Assembly (NCBI RefSeq): GCF_017312365.1
Contig: NZ_BLJI01000004.1
Coordinates: forward strand, 179,351-243,350
Origin: Chroococcus sp. FPU101
GTDB taxonomy: Bacteria; Cyanobacteriota; Cyanobacteriia; Cyanobacteriales; Microcystaceae
DNA: 64,000 nt
Direction of reading: 5' to 3'
Position numbers and translations under genes: made by a program. The notes under the pieces are model-generated. The model worked only from the letters and a program-made list of their open reading frames with translations. It had not been told where the DNA came from and did not search any database. The stretch's first letter is position 1. Each line of letters begins with the position of its first letter. Shown in pieces: positions 25,295 through 34,821 of the stretch.

Positions 25295-26980
25295 ATGTCT
25301 AAGTTTTCTATGTCCAAATTTTCAGAGAACCTGCTCAAAGCTACGCCCTTAGTTTTAGGTGCCTCATTTTTAGCGGCTTCTAATGCGTTGGCGGCTCCTA
25401 GTGAATCTAGAGAAGTCAAGAATAATAACGTTTCTTTCAACCAGGATTTATTACTAGCTCAAGCGGCTCCTCAAGCTCCAGCTACAGAAGCAGAAGTATT
25501 AAATCAAATCAATCGCTACAATAACAAGCGTTTTGATTCTGGCATCTATAACAATCCGATGTCCCAAGTCACCAGCGTTAACCAACTACGTGACGTTGAA
25601 CCCACCGCCTGGGCGTTTGAAGCCCTCCGTAGCCTAGTCGAGCGTTATGGTTGTATCGTTGGTTATCCCGATCGGACTTTTCGTGGTAACCGTGCTTTAA
25701 CTCGTTGGGAATTTGCAGCTGGTTTAAACGCTTGTCTGAACGTGATGGAACGCTTAATCCAAGAAGGTGTAGGTGTTCTACGTGAGGACATTGATAAACT
25801 CAAAAGACTCGCTCAAGAATTTGAATCCGAATTAGCGGCTCTTGGTGCCAGAGTTGATAACCTAGAACAGCGCGTTGCTTTCCTAGAAGATCACCAATTC
25901 TCAACCACCACCAAACTAAAAGGGGAAGTTATCTTCAGTATTGCTGATACATTTGGTGATGCAGTGGGTAGTAATAGTGATAAGAGTCAAACCGTATTCC
26001 AAGATCGGGTTCGTCTGAACTTTGAAACCAGCTTTACAGGGAAAGATTTACTAAGAACTCGTTTACAAGCGGGTAACTTTGGTGGTAATCGTTTCGATGC
26101 TGATGGTGTAACGGGAACTAATATGACCCGTCTCGCCTACGACGATGGTACTGGTAATAACGTTACGATCGATGACTTGTGGTATCGTACTGGACTTGGC
26201 CCTGTCACTCTTTGGGTTGGTGCGAGTGGCTTAAACCTAGATGACGTTTTTGACACAGGTAACCCCTTCCTCTCTGATAGCGGAATTGGTGCGCTCTCTC
26301 GTGGACAAAGATACAACAACCTACTCTATCGCGCTCCTTCTGGTGCTGGTGCTGCTCTTCGATTTGGTAACGATATCTTTAGCATTACGGCGGCTTATTT
26401 AGGAAGTGAAGCGTCTGACCCAACAGAAGGTAACGGTTTATTCAACGGTAACTACTCTGCTGGTGGACAAATTGGCGTGAACTTATTCAACAACAACTTG
26501 AAACTGGCAGCGACCTACATTCACTCCTATCAGCAAGATGCTGGTTTGTTTGGTGATATTACCAGTGTAAATTCAGAGTTACCATACTTCTCTGATACAC
26601 CGATGAATGCCGATCGTTATGGTCTACAAGCCAGTACTAAAATCGCCTTTGTTAACTTAGCTGCTTGGGGTGGTTACGCTAACATTCATTCTGAAGATAA
26701 AGATGTCAATTTTAATAACAGAGAGGCTTGGACTTGGAACGTTAACGCTTCTTTAGTCGATCTCTTTGTTGAAGGCTCATTATTCTGGGTTGGTGGTGGT
26801 ATGCCTCCGCAAATTTATCAAGGAGGAGCTACTTCATACATGGCTGAAACTGGCTTCAGAATCCCTGTCACCCGAAATATCTTTGTTACTCCTGGCGCAT
26901 ACGTGATCTTTAATCCAGAAAGTAGCGGAAATAATGACACTTTATTTGTTGGTGTTCTCCGTACCACTTTCAAATTCTAA
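25295..26980 (+). CDS. Iron-uptake-type outer-membrane porin (SLH domain, OprB-like)
   Basis: 561 aa from the ATG at 25295; a GTG at 25280 is in frame. The signal peptide (LLKATPLVLGASFLAASNALA) is followed by the SLH domain (SQVTSVNQLRDVEPTAWAFEALRSLVERYGCIVGYPDRTFRGNRALTRWEFAAGLNACL), which anchors to peptidoglycan. A coiled coil follows (LKRLAQEFESELAALGARVDNLEQRVAFLED) and then a beta barrel of about 370 residues ending in F (LRTTFKF), as outer-membrane proteins do. These are the main porins of cyanobacteria, several of which move inorganic ions including iron. Confidence 0.93.
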   Translation: MSKFSMSKFSENLLKATPLVLGASFLAASNALAAPSESREVKNNNVSFNQDLLLAQAAPQAPATEAEVLNQINRYNNKRFDSGIYNNPMSQVTSVNQLRDVEPTAWAFEALRSLVERYGCIVGYPDRTFRGNRALTRWEFAAGLNACLNVMERLIQEGVGVLREDIDKLKRLAQEFESELAALGARVDNLEQRVAFLEDHQFSTTTKLKGEVIFSIADTFGDAVGSNSDKSQTVFQDRVRLNFETSFTGKDLLRTRLQAGNFGGNRFDADGVTGTNMTRLAYDDGTGNNVTIDDLWYRTGLGPVTLWVGASGLNLDDVFDTGNPFLSDSGIGALSRGQRYNNLLYRAPSGAGAALRFGNDIFSITAAYLGSEASDPTEGNGLFNGNYSAGGQIGVNLFNNNLKLAATYIHSYQQDAGLFGDITSVNSELPYFSDTPMNADRYGLQASTKIAFVNLAAWGGYANIHSEDKDVNFNNREAWTWNVNASLVDLFVEGSLFWVGGGMPPQIYQGGATSYMAETGFRIPVTRNIFVTPGAYVIFNPESSGNNDTLFVGVLRTTFKF

Positions 26981-27002
26981 TGTGTTAGTTTTTTAAATTA
27001 AG

Positions 27003-27031
27003 TAGGGGTTTGGTGATGAGCCAAGCCCCTA
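27003..27031. terminator. Bidirectional hairpin terminator, GTAGGGG repeat family
   Basis: TAGGGGTTTGG, loop TGATGAG and CCAAGCCCCTA form an 11-bp stem with one G-T pair, followed by ATTTTTT. It sits between the convergent porin (stop 26980) and recN (stop 27036). Confidence 0.8.
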
Positions 27032-27035
27032 TTTT

Positions 27036-28781
27036 TTAAGTTAATTGAGGTTTTCTCTGCATCGCGGCTTTCATTAATAGAGATTCAGCAAAGGCACGAG
27101 CTTCATCAGCCGAATGTCCCCCAGTTAAGAAAGCGAGTTCATCCCGTCGAGTTTGGAGGCTATCGAGAGGAGTCACACGAACAACCGTCCGAATTTCTGA
27201 TAAATCTTCAGATAAGACCGACGTTTCTTCAATAATTTGTTTGACCACTCTAAAATGAGCATCCGCCATCGCAGCGACTAAAGGTTGATGGGTCACACAT
27301 AACACTTGATGAGTTTGACTGAGTTGGTAGAGTTTATCTGCGATCGCTTGGGTCACTTTTCCCGATACACCCGCATCAATTTCATCAAAAATCAGCGTTT
27401 CTGACTGAGCTTGGGCTTGAGAAAAACAGGCTTTGAGGGCTAGTAAAAATCGGCTCATTTCCCCACCAGAAGCCGTATTAGACAAGGGTTGCATCTTTTC
27501 CCCTTGATTGGGACTAAAATAAAAAATCACACTATCTGCACCTGTAGACGACGGGGGACAAGGGGTAATTTGACAAGAAAAAATGACCTTATCCATGGCC
27601 AAGGGTTGTAGTTCCTTGACTAACTGTGTTTCTAATTTTTTAGCGGCTTGTTGTCTGTGTTCAGTTAATTTTGCACAAGCTTCTTTTAAACGTTCTTCAG
27701 CTTCAGTATAGTTTTTTTCTAATTCTTCAATCGTTTGACCTTGATCGGTTAACTCGTTTTTTTCTTGTTGGAGTTTTTCGTAATAGGTGATTACTTCTGA
27801 TAGTGTTGAGCCATATTTTCGGCAAATTCGCTTTAGTAAAACGATGCGTTCCTCGACTTCGGCTAATCGTTCTGGATCTGCTTCTTGTTGATCGCCGTAG
27901 GTATTGATTAAATGTCCCGCATCAACGACTAAATTTAAAGCACTATGAACCATTTCTAAAATCGACTCAACTTCTGGATCATAATTAACCATATTGACTA
28001 GAATGGATTCTACTTGACCCAGAGAATCAGTCACCGAAAATTCACCGCGATCGTTTTGATAAAGAAGTTGATAAGCTTGATAGCTAGACTGCTGTAAATC
28101 GACTACATGAGATAGTCTTTCGAGTTCAAGTTCAAGTTGACTTAATTCATCTGGATCATTTAAGCCAACTGTTTCTAATTCTTGGAGTTGATATAAAATT
28201 AAATCTAATCTTTGTAAACGTTGTTGTTCGGAATGGCGACGATTATTCAACGTTTGTTCAGCCGTTTTGTATGTATCATAGGATGCTTGTACTTGCTGGC
28301 GTTGTTGATTTAATCTTACTCCACCATATAAATCTAATAACTCTCGCTGGATGGTAGAGTTCATGAGTTGAACGGTTTGTCCTTGTGCCGTAATTTCCAC
28401 AAGACGATCGCGCAATTGCGAGAGTTGCTGACGGTTCACCAAAACGCCATTAATTCTAGAACGTGATCTTAAAGTGTTGCCAACGAGAGTTAATTCTCGA
28501 CTCGCGACTAAGTTTCCATCTTCTAGGGGTTCAATTTCTTGGGCGTTTAACCATTCTTGCAAGGATGAATTGACTTGAAACGTAGCTTCAATCATTGCTT
28601 GGTGCTTTCCTTGACGTATCAAACGGCTAGTTGCTTTACCCCCTAATACTACATCGATCGCATCGAGAATAATTGATTTTCCTGCACCTGTCTCGCCCGT
28701 GAGGACGTTTAAACCTGAATTAAAGGTTAACTCTAGCTGATCGATTAACGTAAAATTTTTAATTTGCAATAAAGCAAGCAT
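27036..28781 (-). CDS. recN: DNA repair ATPase RecN
   Basis: 581 aa from the ATG at 28781, giving the usual opening MLALLQIKNFTLIDQLEL; an upstream ATG at 28799 adds six residues. This SMC-like protein acts in double-strand-break repair. Walker A is TGETGAGKS (28-36). Two coiled-coil arms flank the middle, and the C-terminal ABC head has TASGGEMSRFLLALK (signature) and TLIFDEIDAGVSGKV (Walker B). It looks complete. Confidence 0.95.
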   Translation of the reverse strand: MLALLQIKNFTLIDQLELTFNSGLNVLTGETGAGKSIILDAIDVVLGGKATSRLIRQGKHQAMIEATFQVNSSLQEWLNAQEIEPLEDGNLVASRELTLVGNTLRSRSRINGVLVNRQQLSQLRDRLVEITAQGQTVQLMNSTIQRELLDLYGGVRLNQQRQQVQASYDTYKTAEQTLNNRRHSEQQRLQRLDLILYQLQELETVGLNDPDELSQLELELERLSHVVDLQQSSYQAYQLLYQNDRGEFSVTDSLGQVESILVNMVNYDPEVESILEMVHSALNLVVDAGHLINTYGDQQEADPERLAEVEERIVLLKRICRKYGSTLSEVITYYEKLQQEKNELTDQGQTIEELEKNYTEAEERLKEACAKLTEHRQQAAKKLETQLVKELQPLAMDKVIFSCQITPCPPSSTGADSVIFYFSPNQGEKMQPLSNTASGGEMSRFLLALKACFSQAQAQSETLIFDEIDAGVSGKVTQAIADKLYQLSQTHQVLCVTHQPLVAAMADAHFRVVKQIIEETSVLSEDLSEIRTVVRVTPLDSLQTRRDELAFLTGGHSADEARAFAESLLMKAAMQRKPQLT

Positions 28782-28959
28782 GAAGTTTGAATGAATCACT
28801 GAACAGGCTCAATCTTTAGTCTATTCATTTTTTGATCAATTGAGTACCTTCATCGGGAAATCAGATCAAAATTTCTTAACATATTATTTTAAATTTGTCA
28901 AGATCAATAGACGCTTTTTAGAAAGATTATCTTTTATACATTTTATTTTAGACATTAAT

Positions 28960-30246
28960 TTATAAATTTGCGGTAATTAAATTAAAGATATCTATTCTAA
29001 AATTTGAACCCCAAAACGAAGATAATTTATTTTGCATTGCTTCTTTAACTTTTTTAATAATTGAATCTGGATTATTGTATTCTGTTTTTAGCGTTAAAGT
29101 TTGCTCAGAAAGCACGCTATTCTCTGGTTCCCGCTCAAAAATATCCGCATTAATAAGTGTTAAAACAACTGAATTAATTCTTTCACTATCTAAGTCTTTA
29201 TGAAAATCATTTAAGTATTCTAATAGACCATCTAAATTATAAGGATTGTTCGGTAATGAAGCTAAACTTAATGAAATACTTTTTAAATCTTGAGGATGTA
29301 CAATTTTAAAACTTGGTTTACTACTTGACAAGATAGAAAGATAATTTTCGGGTGAATATAAATAATCTTGGCTAAGATCTTCCAAAGCCTCAAAACCTTT
29401 TATTTCTGTTTTGCGATGGGCGATTTTAACTTCAAAATTATCTGATTTTAAAACATGAACTTCTGTATGACTACAAAAAAATCTCAGAAAATCTATAAAT
29501 TTAGCAAATCCTAAACTCGAACAATTAAAATCTTCAATCCCATATTTAAAAGCTTCTTTAATCACAGAAAGATGAATGCCATTTTTTAATAATTCCTTTT
29601 GGCTTTCTAGATCTTTGATCAACCAATTAATAATTTCTTTGGATTTAATAATCATTTCAGGTTTGCTTTGCGTCGTTAAACGGCTAATCTGTTCCGACAT
29701 TCGCAAAACTTTAGGATTAGTAATTTTTAATGTTTTACCTAACTCTAAATTTTCGGGTTCGGCTTCTTCGGGTTCATCAATTCCAATAAAAATATCACAC
29801 ACCGATTCAAAAATTTTATTAGTTGAAGATTTATACGCACAGCCAATCACATATTTCCCATATTCATGTAGTTTTTTGGCCAGTGTAGAAAATCCTCCAT
29901 CTCCAGAGACAATCACAAAAATATCAATTGTATTTCTAAGATAAGCAATATCGATTGCATCGACAGCGAGTTGAATATCGGCTGCATTTTTCTTTTGATT
30001 TCGACCAAAGCCAAAAATTTGAATCGGGTCAATCCCTAATTCATTTATTTCACCTTTCATAATAGTTAATCTCGGATCACTCCAGTTGGCATAGGCTCTT
30101 TGTATCGTTACTCTCTCAATGGGTGAAGTATTTTTAATCTGGCTATAAATAGCTTTTAAAGAAATACTATTGATAAAATTTTGAGATGAACCATATCCTT
30201 TAAGAAGATTTTCAATATTATAGAAAATAGCGGCATATTTAGGCAT
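28960..30246 (-). CDS. NYN-domain (PIN-like) RNase with OST-HTH-type C terminus
   Basis: 428 aa. The N-terminal NYN domain (about residues 1-150) has the acidic residues of the PIN-like fold: FYNIENLL, KNAADIQLAVDAIDIAY and IFVIVSGDGGFSTLAKKLHEYGKYVIG. The region about 190-290 (KEIINWLIKDLESQKELLKNGIHLSVIKEAFKYGIEDFNCSSLGFAKFIDFLRFFCSHTEVHVL) fits an OST-HTH/LOTUS domain, an RNA-binding module that often accompanies NYN. A second, weaker copy may lie near 330-400. It is probably an RNA-processing or RNA-surveillance nuclease, related to the LabA/DUF88 proteins. No partner gene is nearby. Confidence 0.8.
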   Translation of the reverse strand: MPKYAAIFYNIENLLKGYGSSQNFINSISLKAIYSQIKNTSPIERVTIQRAYANWSDPRLTIMKGEINELGIDPIQIFGFGRNQKKNAADIQLAVDAIDIAYLRNTIDIFVIVSGDGGFSTLAKKLHEYGKYVIGCAYKSSTNKIFESVCDIFIGIDEPEEAEPENLELGKTLKITNPKVLRMSEQISRLTTQSKPEMIIKSKEIINWLIKDLESQKELLKNGIHLSVIKEAFKYGIEDFNCSSLGFAKFIDFLRFFCSHTEVHVLKSDNFEVKIAHRKTEIKGFEALEDLSQDYLYSPENYLSILSSSKPSFKIVHPQDLKSISLSLASLPNNPYNLDGLLEYLNDFHKDLDSERINSVVLTLINADIFEREPENSVLSEQTLTLKTEYNNPDSIIKKVKEAMQNKLSSFWGSNFRIDIFNLITANL

Positions 30247-30447
30247 AAATCACTAAACCTATTGAATTTTTAAACCAGTAATCTTAGATTTTGACATCTA
30301 TCTTAGATGCTAACTGCTCAACTCGATAACCCTTACGGTATTTACCTATCCTAAATCTTAACCTGCACCATCTTAATTAACTTGGCAATTACTCAAAATC
30401 GAGTCATCATGGAATTCATAGAGAATCCCCTAAATGAGGAATGACAG

Positions 30448-32145
30448 ATGATGGGATTAAAACAAATCGATCTAATAGGTGAATGGAATCCCCAACTGGT
30501 GCGAGAATTAAAAGGACGGCTCAAACCTCGAAATATATTAATCGCTTCGACTATTTCGATTATTGGTCAAATTCTGGTCTATCTTAACTACAAAAGTCTT
30601 TTACCTGTTAAAGCTGGAGGATTTAACCGTTATTGTACAGCCAGTCCGCCACCTAACTACCAAGGGGGCTACTACTATAACAATGCTTACTGTATTAATG
30701 ATCTTAAAGGTCACACCATGATTTTAGATCAATTATGGTGGCTGGATATTTTTACCTTCATCAGCTTGGTCGGAATTGGTGCTTTTTTAGTCGTTGGTAC
30801 TTACTTACTCATTGCCGATTTATCTAAAGAAGAAACTAGAGGCACATTAAATTTTATTCGTTTAAGTCCCCAATCGGCTAAAGATATTTTCTTGGGTAAA
30901 ATTTTAGGTGTTCCGATTTTACTGTATTTAGTTGGGGCTTTGGCTCTACCTTTTCATTTAATAGCAGGTTTAGCCGCGAGAATTCCTTTAAATCTAATTT
31001 TAGGTTTTTATGGCGTAGAAATCGCGAGTTGTGCCTTTTTTTATAGTGCTGCCCTATTATTTGGCTTAATTAGTCATAAAAACGGTAATTTACAAGGATT
31101 ATTAGCGAGTGGTTCAATTTTATGGTTTCTTTTTGTCTCAACTTTATGGCTTTTTTGGTTCTATACGGATGTTAATCAAGATGTCCCCGTAACAACATTT
31201 AATTTTCTCTTGGTCTTTAATCCTGCCATGAGTTTACCGTATTTGGTTCAATCTACCTTTTTGTCTAACACAGCAGTTGGGTATTTGGGTCTACCGAATG
31301 CGTCAGAATTAAGCTGGTATGGTCAAAATATTTGGAGTCATGCCAGTGCTAGTATGGGTTTTATGATCTTCAATTTTGTTTTGTGGACGTATTGGATAGC
31401 TCAAGGTTTAAAACGATATTTCCACCAACCGACAGCAACCCTATTGAGTAAATCTCAGAGTTATTGGCTAACAGGTAGCTTTATTGTGATGGGTTTAGGA
31501 TTTGTGCTGCAAACCCCAAGATCTGAAAGCCTTTTCGTAAACTATACTATTCTTCAAGGATTTTTGGTCGCTTTTTCAGTGATGATGATGTTAGCTATCA
31601 GTCCACACCGTCAAGCAATGCAAGATTGGATGCGCTATCGTCATTTGAATAAGCCTAAAAATCTGATATATGATTTGTTATTAGGGGAAAAAAGTCCGTC
31701 ACCCTTAGCTTTTGCCCTTAATTTAGCCATTGTCATGTTAATTCTAGTTCCTGCTATTCTTTTATCTCCCCTCAAAGAATACAAAATAGCGACCTTAGTC
31801 GGTTTGTTGATCACTATTAACATGATTTTGATTTATGGTACGATCGCACAATGGATTTTATTACAGAAATCGCAAAAACGTACGATTTGGGTTGCGGGAG
31901 TACTTGCCACTTTAATTACCCTACCTCAACTGTGTTTTAGTGTATTACGACTTTCGACGACTGACTTAGTTTGGCCTTGGTTTTTCTCGGCTTTTCCCAT
32001 GATAGGAGTGCCAACACAAACATCACTTTTTCCGCTTCTATTATCGGTTTTAGGACAATGGACTGCTTTATCATTAATCAGTTTCCAAATGTCTCGTCAG
32101 TTACGACAACTTGGTGCATCGAATACTAAAGCTTTACTGTCTTAA
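30448..32145 (+). CDS. ABC-2-type permease-like membrane protein
   Basis: 565 aa with about 12 hydrophobic helices. The N-terminal half has the ABC-2 permease pattern: a cytoplasmic start (NPQLVRELKGRLKPRN), a helix, a large external loop rich in Tyr and Cys (GFNRYCTASPPPNYQGGYYYNNAYC), and then SKEETRGTLNFIRLSPQSAKDIFLGKILG, the coupling-helix region of these permeases. No ATPase gene is adjacent, so the partner must be elsewhere. Substrate unknown. A second start codon overlaps (ATGATG). Confidence 0.75.
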   Translation: MMGLKQIDLIGEWNPQLVRELKGRLKPRNILIASTISIIGQILVYLNYKSLLPVKAGGFNRYCTASPPPNYQGGYYYNNAYCINDLKGHTMILDQLWWLDIFTFISLVGIGAFLVVGTYLLIADLSKEETRGTLNFIRLSPQSAKDIFLGKILGVPILLYLVGALALPFHLIAGLAARIPLNLILGFYGVEIASCAFFYSAALLFGLISHKNGNLQGLLASGSILWFLFVSTLWLFWFYTDVNQDVPVTTFNFLLVFNPAMSLPYLVQSTFLSNTAVGYLGLPNASELSWYGQNIWSHASASMGFMIFNFVLWTYWIAQGLKRYFHQPTATLLSKSQSYWLTGSFIVMGLGFVLQTPRSESLFVNYTILQGFLVAFSVMMMLAISPHRQAMQDWMRYRHLNKPKNLIYDLLLGEKSPSPLAFALNLAIVMLILVPAILLSPLKEYKIATLVGLLITINMILIYGTIAQWILLQKSQKRTIWVAGVLATLITLPQLCFSVLRLSTTDLVWPWFFSAFPMIGVPTQTSLFPLLLSVLGQWTALSLISFQMSRQLRQLGASNTKALLS

Positions 32146-32160
32146 TCGAAAAATTGAATG

Positions 32161-32180
32161 GGTGGGTCTAGCTGCCCACC
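32161..32180 (+). terminator. Hairpin downstream of the ABC-2-like permease
   Basis: GGTGGG, loop TCTAGCTG and CCCACC followed by TTTAAT, 15 bases after the stop at 32145. Confidence 0.6.
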
Positions 32181-32250
32181 TTTAATCGTTAAGCTGGCTC
32201 AAAACAAGATAGGATCAAGGAATAGACGATAGCAATTTACAGATTAGATT

Positions 32251-32775
32251 ATGTGGCTCAAGAACCTGAAAAAACGCTTATACTTTGGGCTGAAGAGCGT
32301 TAAAAAATCATTAGCGATCTCTTTTTTAAGTCTAATTTTTTTCTTGACTTTTTTGACAATGAATGCTGAAGCATTGAGTTATAACAATCGTAGCTTAATG
32401 GATGCCGATTTTGCGGGACAAGATTTAAGAGATTCTAGTTTTGATCATGCTAATTTACGCGGGAGCAATTTTAGTAACGCACAATTACAGGGTGTGCGAT
32501 TTTTTGCGGCTAATTTAGAATCAGCCAGTTTTGAAGGTGCAGATATGAGATATTCTGACCTAGAATCAGCGCGTTTAGTGCGGACTAATTTTACAAATGC
32601 AGTGTTAGAGGGTGCCTTTGCGATTAACACTCTGTTTAATGGTGCAATTATCGATGGTGCAGATTTTACCGATGTTTTAATCCGTCCAGATGTACAGCAA
32701 AAGTTATGTGATATCGCCACTGGTACCAACCCAACAACGGGAAGAAACACGCGTGATACTCTAAATTGTTTTTAA
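32251..32775 (+). CDS. Secreted or lumenal pentapeptide-repeat protein
   Basis: 174 aa. A basic N terminus and hydrophobic segment (about residues 22-41, LAISFLSLIFFLTFLTMNAEA) form a signal peptide with a likely cut after AEA. About 15 pentapeptide units of the A(D/N)LXX type follow (ADFAGQDLRDSSFDHANLRGSNFSNAQLQG), forming a right-handed beta helix. The C-terminal block LCDIATGTNPTTGRNTRDTLNCF with two cysteines is the usual end of cyanobacterial lumenal pentapeptide proteins. Role unknown. Confidence 0.88.
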   Translation: MWLKNLKKRLYFGLKSVKKSLAISFLSLIFFLTFLTMNAEALSYNNRSLMDADFAGQDLRDSSFDHANLRGSNFSNAQLQGVRFFAANLESASFEGADMRYSDLESARLVRTNFTNAVLEGAFAINTLFNGAIIDGADFTDVLIRPDVQQKLCDIATGTNPTTGRNTRDTLNCF

Positions 32776-32884
32776 TACTGGCATAGTCACTGATTTAACT
32801 AAAATAAAACTCTTGTAAGCTAATATCAAGTTAGCAAAAATTCAGTTGAACTTTGAACAACTCCGTTTGAGGAAGTAAAATCTC

Positions 32885-34816
32885 GTGTCCACCAGTGCTA
32901 TATCCAAACAACCGAAAGACAATAAACCTGTTTCGCCAACGATGGCTTTTATGCAAGGAGTGGCTAAAACCACTAGCGGAACGATGCTAGGTCTAACGAT
33001 GATTACCAGTGCGGTTGTAGCGGGTGGACTGGTAGGACTAGCGATTAGTTTTCGGAATTTGCCCGATGTTGGAATTCTTAATAGTTATGCCCCAGTAGAA
33101 ACAAGTTATATATATGATGTTAAGGGAAAACCCCTAACCAGTCTCCATGAAGAAGCTAACCGCGAAGTTGTCCCTCTCGACGAAATTTCACCTAACTTGA
33201 AACGGGCTGTTTTAGCGATCGAGGATAGTCATTTTTATTATCATAAAGGCATTAATCCGAATAGTATTGGTCGGGCGATACTGGCTAACTTTAAGAGTGG
33301 GGAAGTAGTTGAAGGTGCATCTACTTTAACGATGCAACTTGTCAAAAATATATTTCTTTCTCATCAACGTACTGTAACTCGCAAACTCGCTGAAGCCGTT
33401 CTAGCCATTCGAGTAGAACAAGTGTTCCCTAAAGATAAAATTTTAGAAATGTACCTCAATAATATTTACTGGGGTCATAATAATTATGGAGCGCAAACCG
33501 CCGCCGCTAGTTATTTCAATAAACCCGCTTCACAACTTAATCTCGCTGAAGCTTCGATGATGGCAGGTTTAATTCAATCTCCAGAGGTTTACAGTCCTTT
33601 TAGAGACTACAAAATAGCCAAAGAACGTCAAGCAGTCGTTTTACAAAGGATGCGTGAATTAGGTTGGATAACTGCTGCTGAAGAAGAAACCGCCAAAGCA
33701 GTTCCCATCGCTTTAGGTAAACCCACTGCTTGGAAAGGAAGTTCTTTACCTTTTGTTACTGATGCAGTCGTACAAGAATTGCAAGAACGTTTTGGCAAAG
33801 AAACCGTCGCTAAAGGTGGAATGCGCGTACAAACCACCGTCGATTACAATTTTCAAAAAATGGCAGAAGCAACGGTTAATCGAGCCTATAATCGGCTTCG
33901 TCGTCAAGGGCTTCGTAGCAAAAATTTACAAATTGCTCTAGTTGCGGTTGATTCTCGGACACACTTTGTTAAAGCTGTAGTTGGGGGTGTTAATTACGAA
34001 AAAAGTCAACTCAATCGTGCGACTCAATCTCGTCGTCAACCTGGTTCATCTTTTAAACCTTTTGTTTACTATACGGCTTTTGCGAGTGGGAAGTTTACGC
34101 CAGATACAGTAATTAATGATGTACCCGTTAGATTTAGAGATGGCGATATTTATTACAAACCGAAAAACTATGGCGGTGGCTATTCGGGTGCGATGTCAAT
34201 TCGTCATGCACTTGTTGTCTCGCAAAATGTCCCTGCTGTCATTGTCGGGCGCAAAGTTGGAGCAAATAAAGTGATTGAAGTCTGTCGGACTTTGGGTATT
34301 AAAAGCCCTTTAGATGCGGTTCTTTCTTTGCCCTTGGGTTCCGTTGATGTGACCCCTTTAGAAATGGCGGGGGCTTATGCTACCTTTGCTAGTAATGGCT
34401 GGCATTCTGACCCAACAATGATTATTAAAGTAACCGATAGTCGAGGAAATGTCTTACTCGATAATACACCCAAACCGAAGTTAGTTTTAGACCCTTGGGC
34501 GACTGCATCTTTGACTTCTGTTTTACAAGGTGTCATCACTTCTGGTACCGCAAAATCGGCTCAAATTGGTCGTCAGGCAGCAGGAAAAACAGGAACAACT
34601 GATACAGAAAGAAATGTTTGGTTTGTCGGTTATGTTCCTCAATTAGCAACTGCGGTGTGGGTGGGTGATGATCAGAATCGTCCTCTAGGTCGCGGCATTA
34701 CGGGAGGTGTTTATGTTGCTCCCATTTGGCGAGATTTTATGTCACAAGCATTGAAAAATGAACCTGTTAAATATTTCCCATCTCCTTCTAAGTTTCCGCG
34801 TCCTTCTAGTAAATAG
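32885..34816 (+). CDS. Class A penicillin-binding protein (PBP1A type)
   Basis: 643 aa from a GTG start with GAGGAAG upstream. A bifunctional peptidoglycan synthase. A membrane helix (about residues 35-57) precedes the GT51 transglycosylase domain (AVLAIEDSHFYYHKGINPNSIGRA, EGASTLTMQLVKNIFL). The transpeptidase domain has SxxK at S388-K391 (PGSSFKPF), SQN (VVSQNVPAV) and KTGT (AAGKTGTTDTERNVWF). All catalytic motifs are present. It lies 5 bases upstream of an oligopeptide-permease gene and is probably cotranscribed with it. Confidence 0.93.
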   Translation: MSTSAISKQPKDNKPVSPTMAFMQGVAKTTSGTMLGLTMITSAVVAGGLVGLAISFRNLPDVGILNSYAPVETSYIYDVKGKPLTSLHEEANREVVPLDEISPNLKRAVLAIEDSHFYYHKGINPNSIGRAILANFKSGEVVEGASTLTMQLVKNIFLSHQRTVTRKLAEAVLAIRVEQVFPKDKILEMYLNNIYWGHNNYGAQTAAASYFNKPASQLNLAEASMMAGLIQSPEVYSPFRDYKIAKERQAVVLQRMRELGWITAAEEETAKAVPIALGKPTAWKGSSLPFVTDAVVQELQERFGKETVAKGGMRVQTTVDYNFQKMAEATVNRAYNRLRRQGLRSKNLQIALVAVDSRTHFVKAVVGGVNYEKSQLNRATQSRRQPGSSFKPFVYYTAFASGKFTPDTVINDVPVRFRDGDIYYKPKNYGGGYSGAMSIRHALVVSQNVPAVIVGRKVGANKVIEVCRTLGIKSPLDAVLSLPLGSVDVTPLEMAGAYATFASNGWHSDPTMIIKVTDSRGNVLLDNTPKPKLVLDPWATASLTSVLQGVITSGTAKSAQIGRQAAGKTGTTDTERNVWFVGYVPQLATAVWVGDDQNRPLGRGITGGVYVAPIWRDFMSQALKNEPVKYFPSPSKFPRPSSK

Positions 34817-34821
34817 CTAAT

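Noticed and set aside
29576..29944. 122-codon plus-strand ORF
   Set aside because: Lies wholly inside the NYN-domain gene on the other strand and has no family features.
32445..32750. 101-codon minus-strand ORF
   Set aside because: Complement of the pentapeptide repeats; the repeat pattern is on the plus strand.
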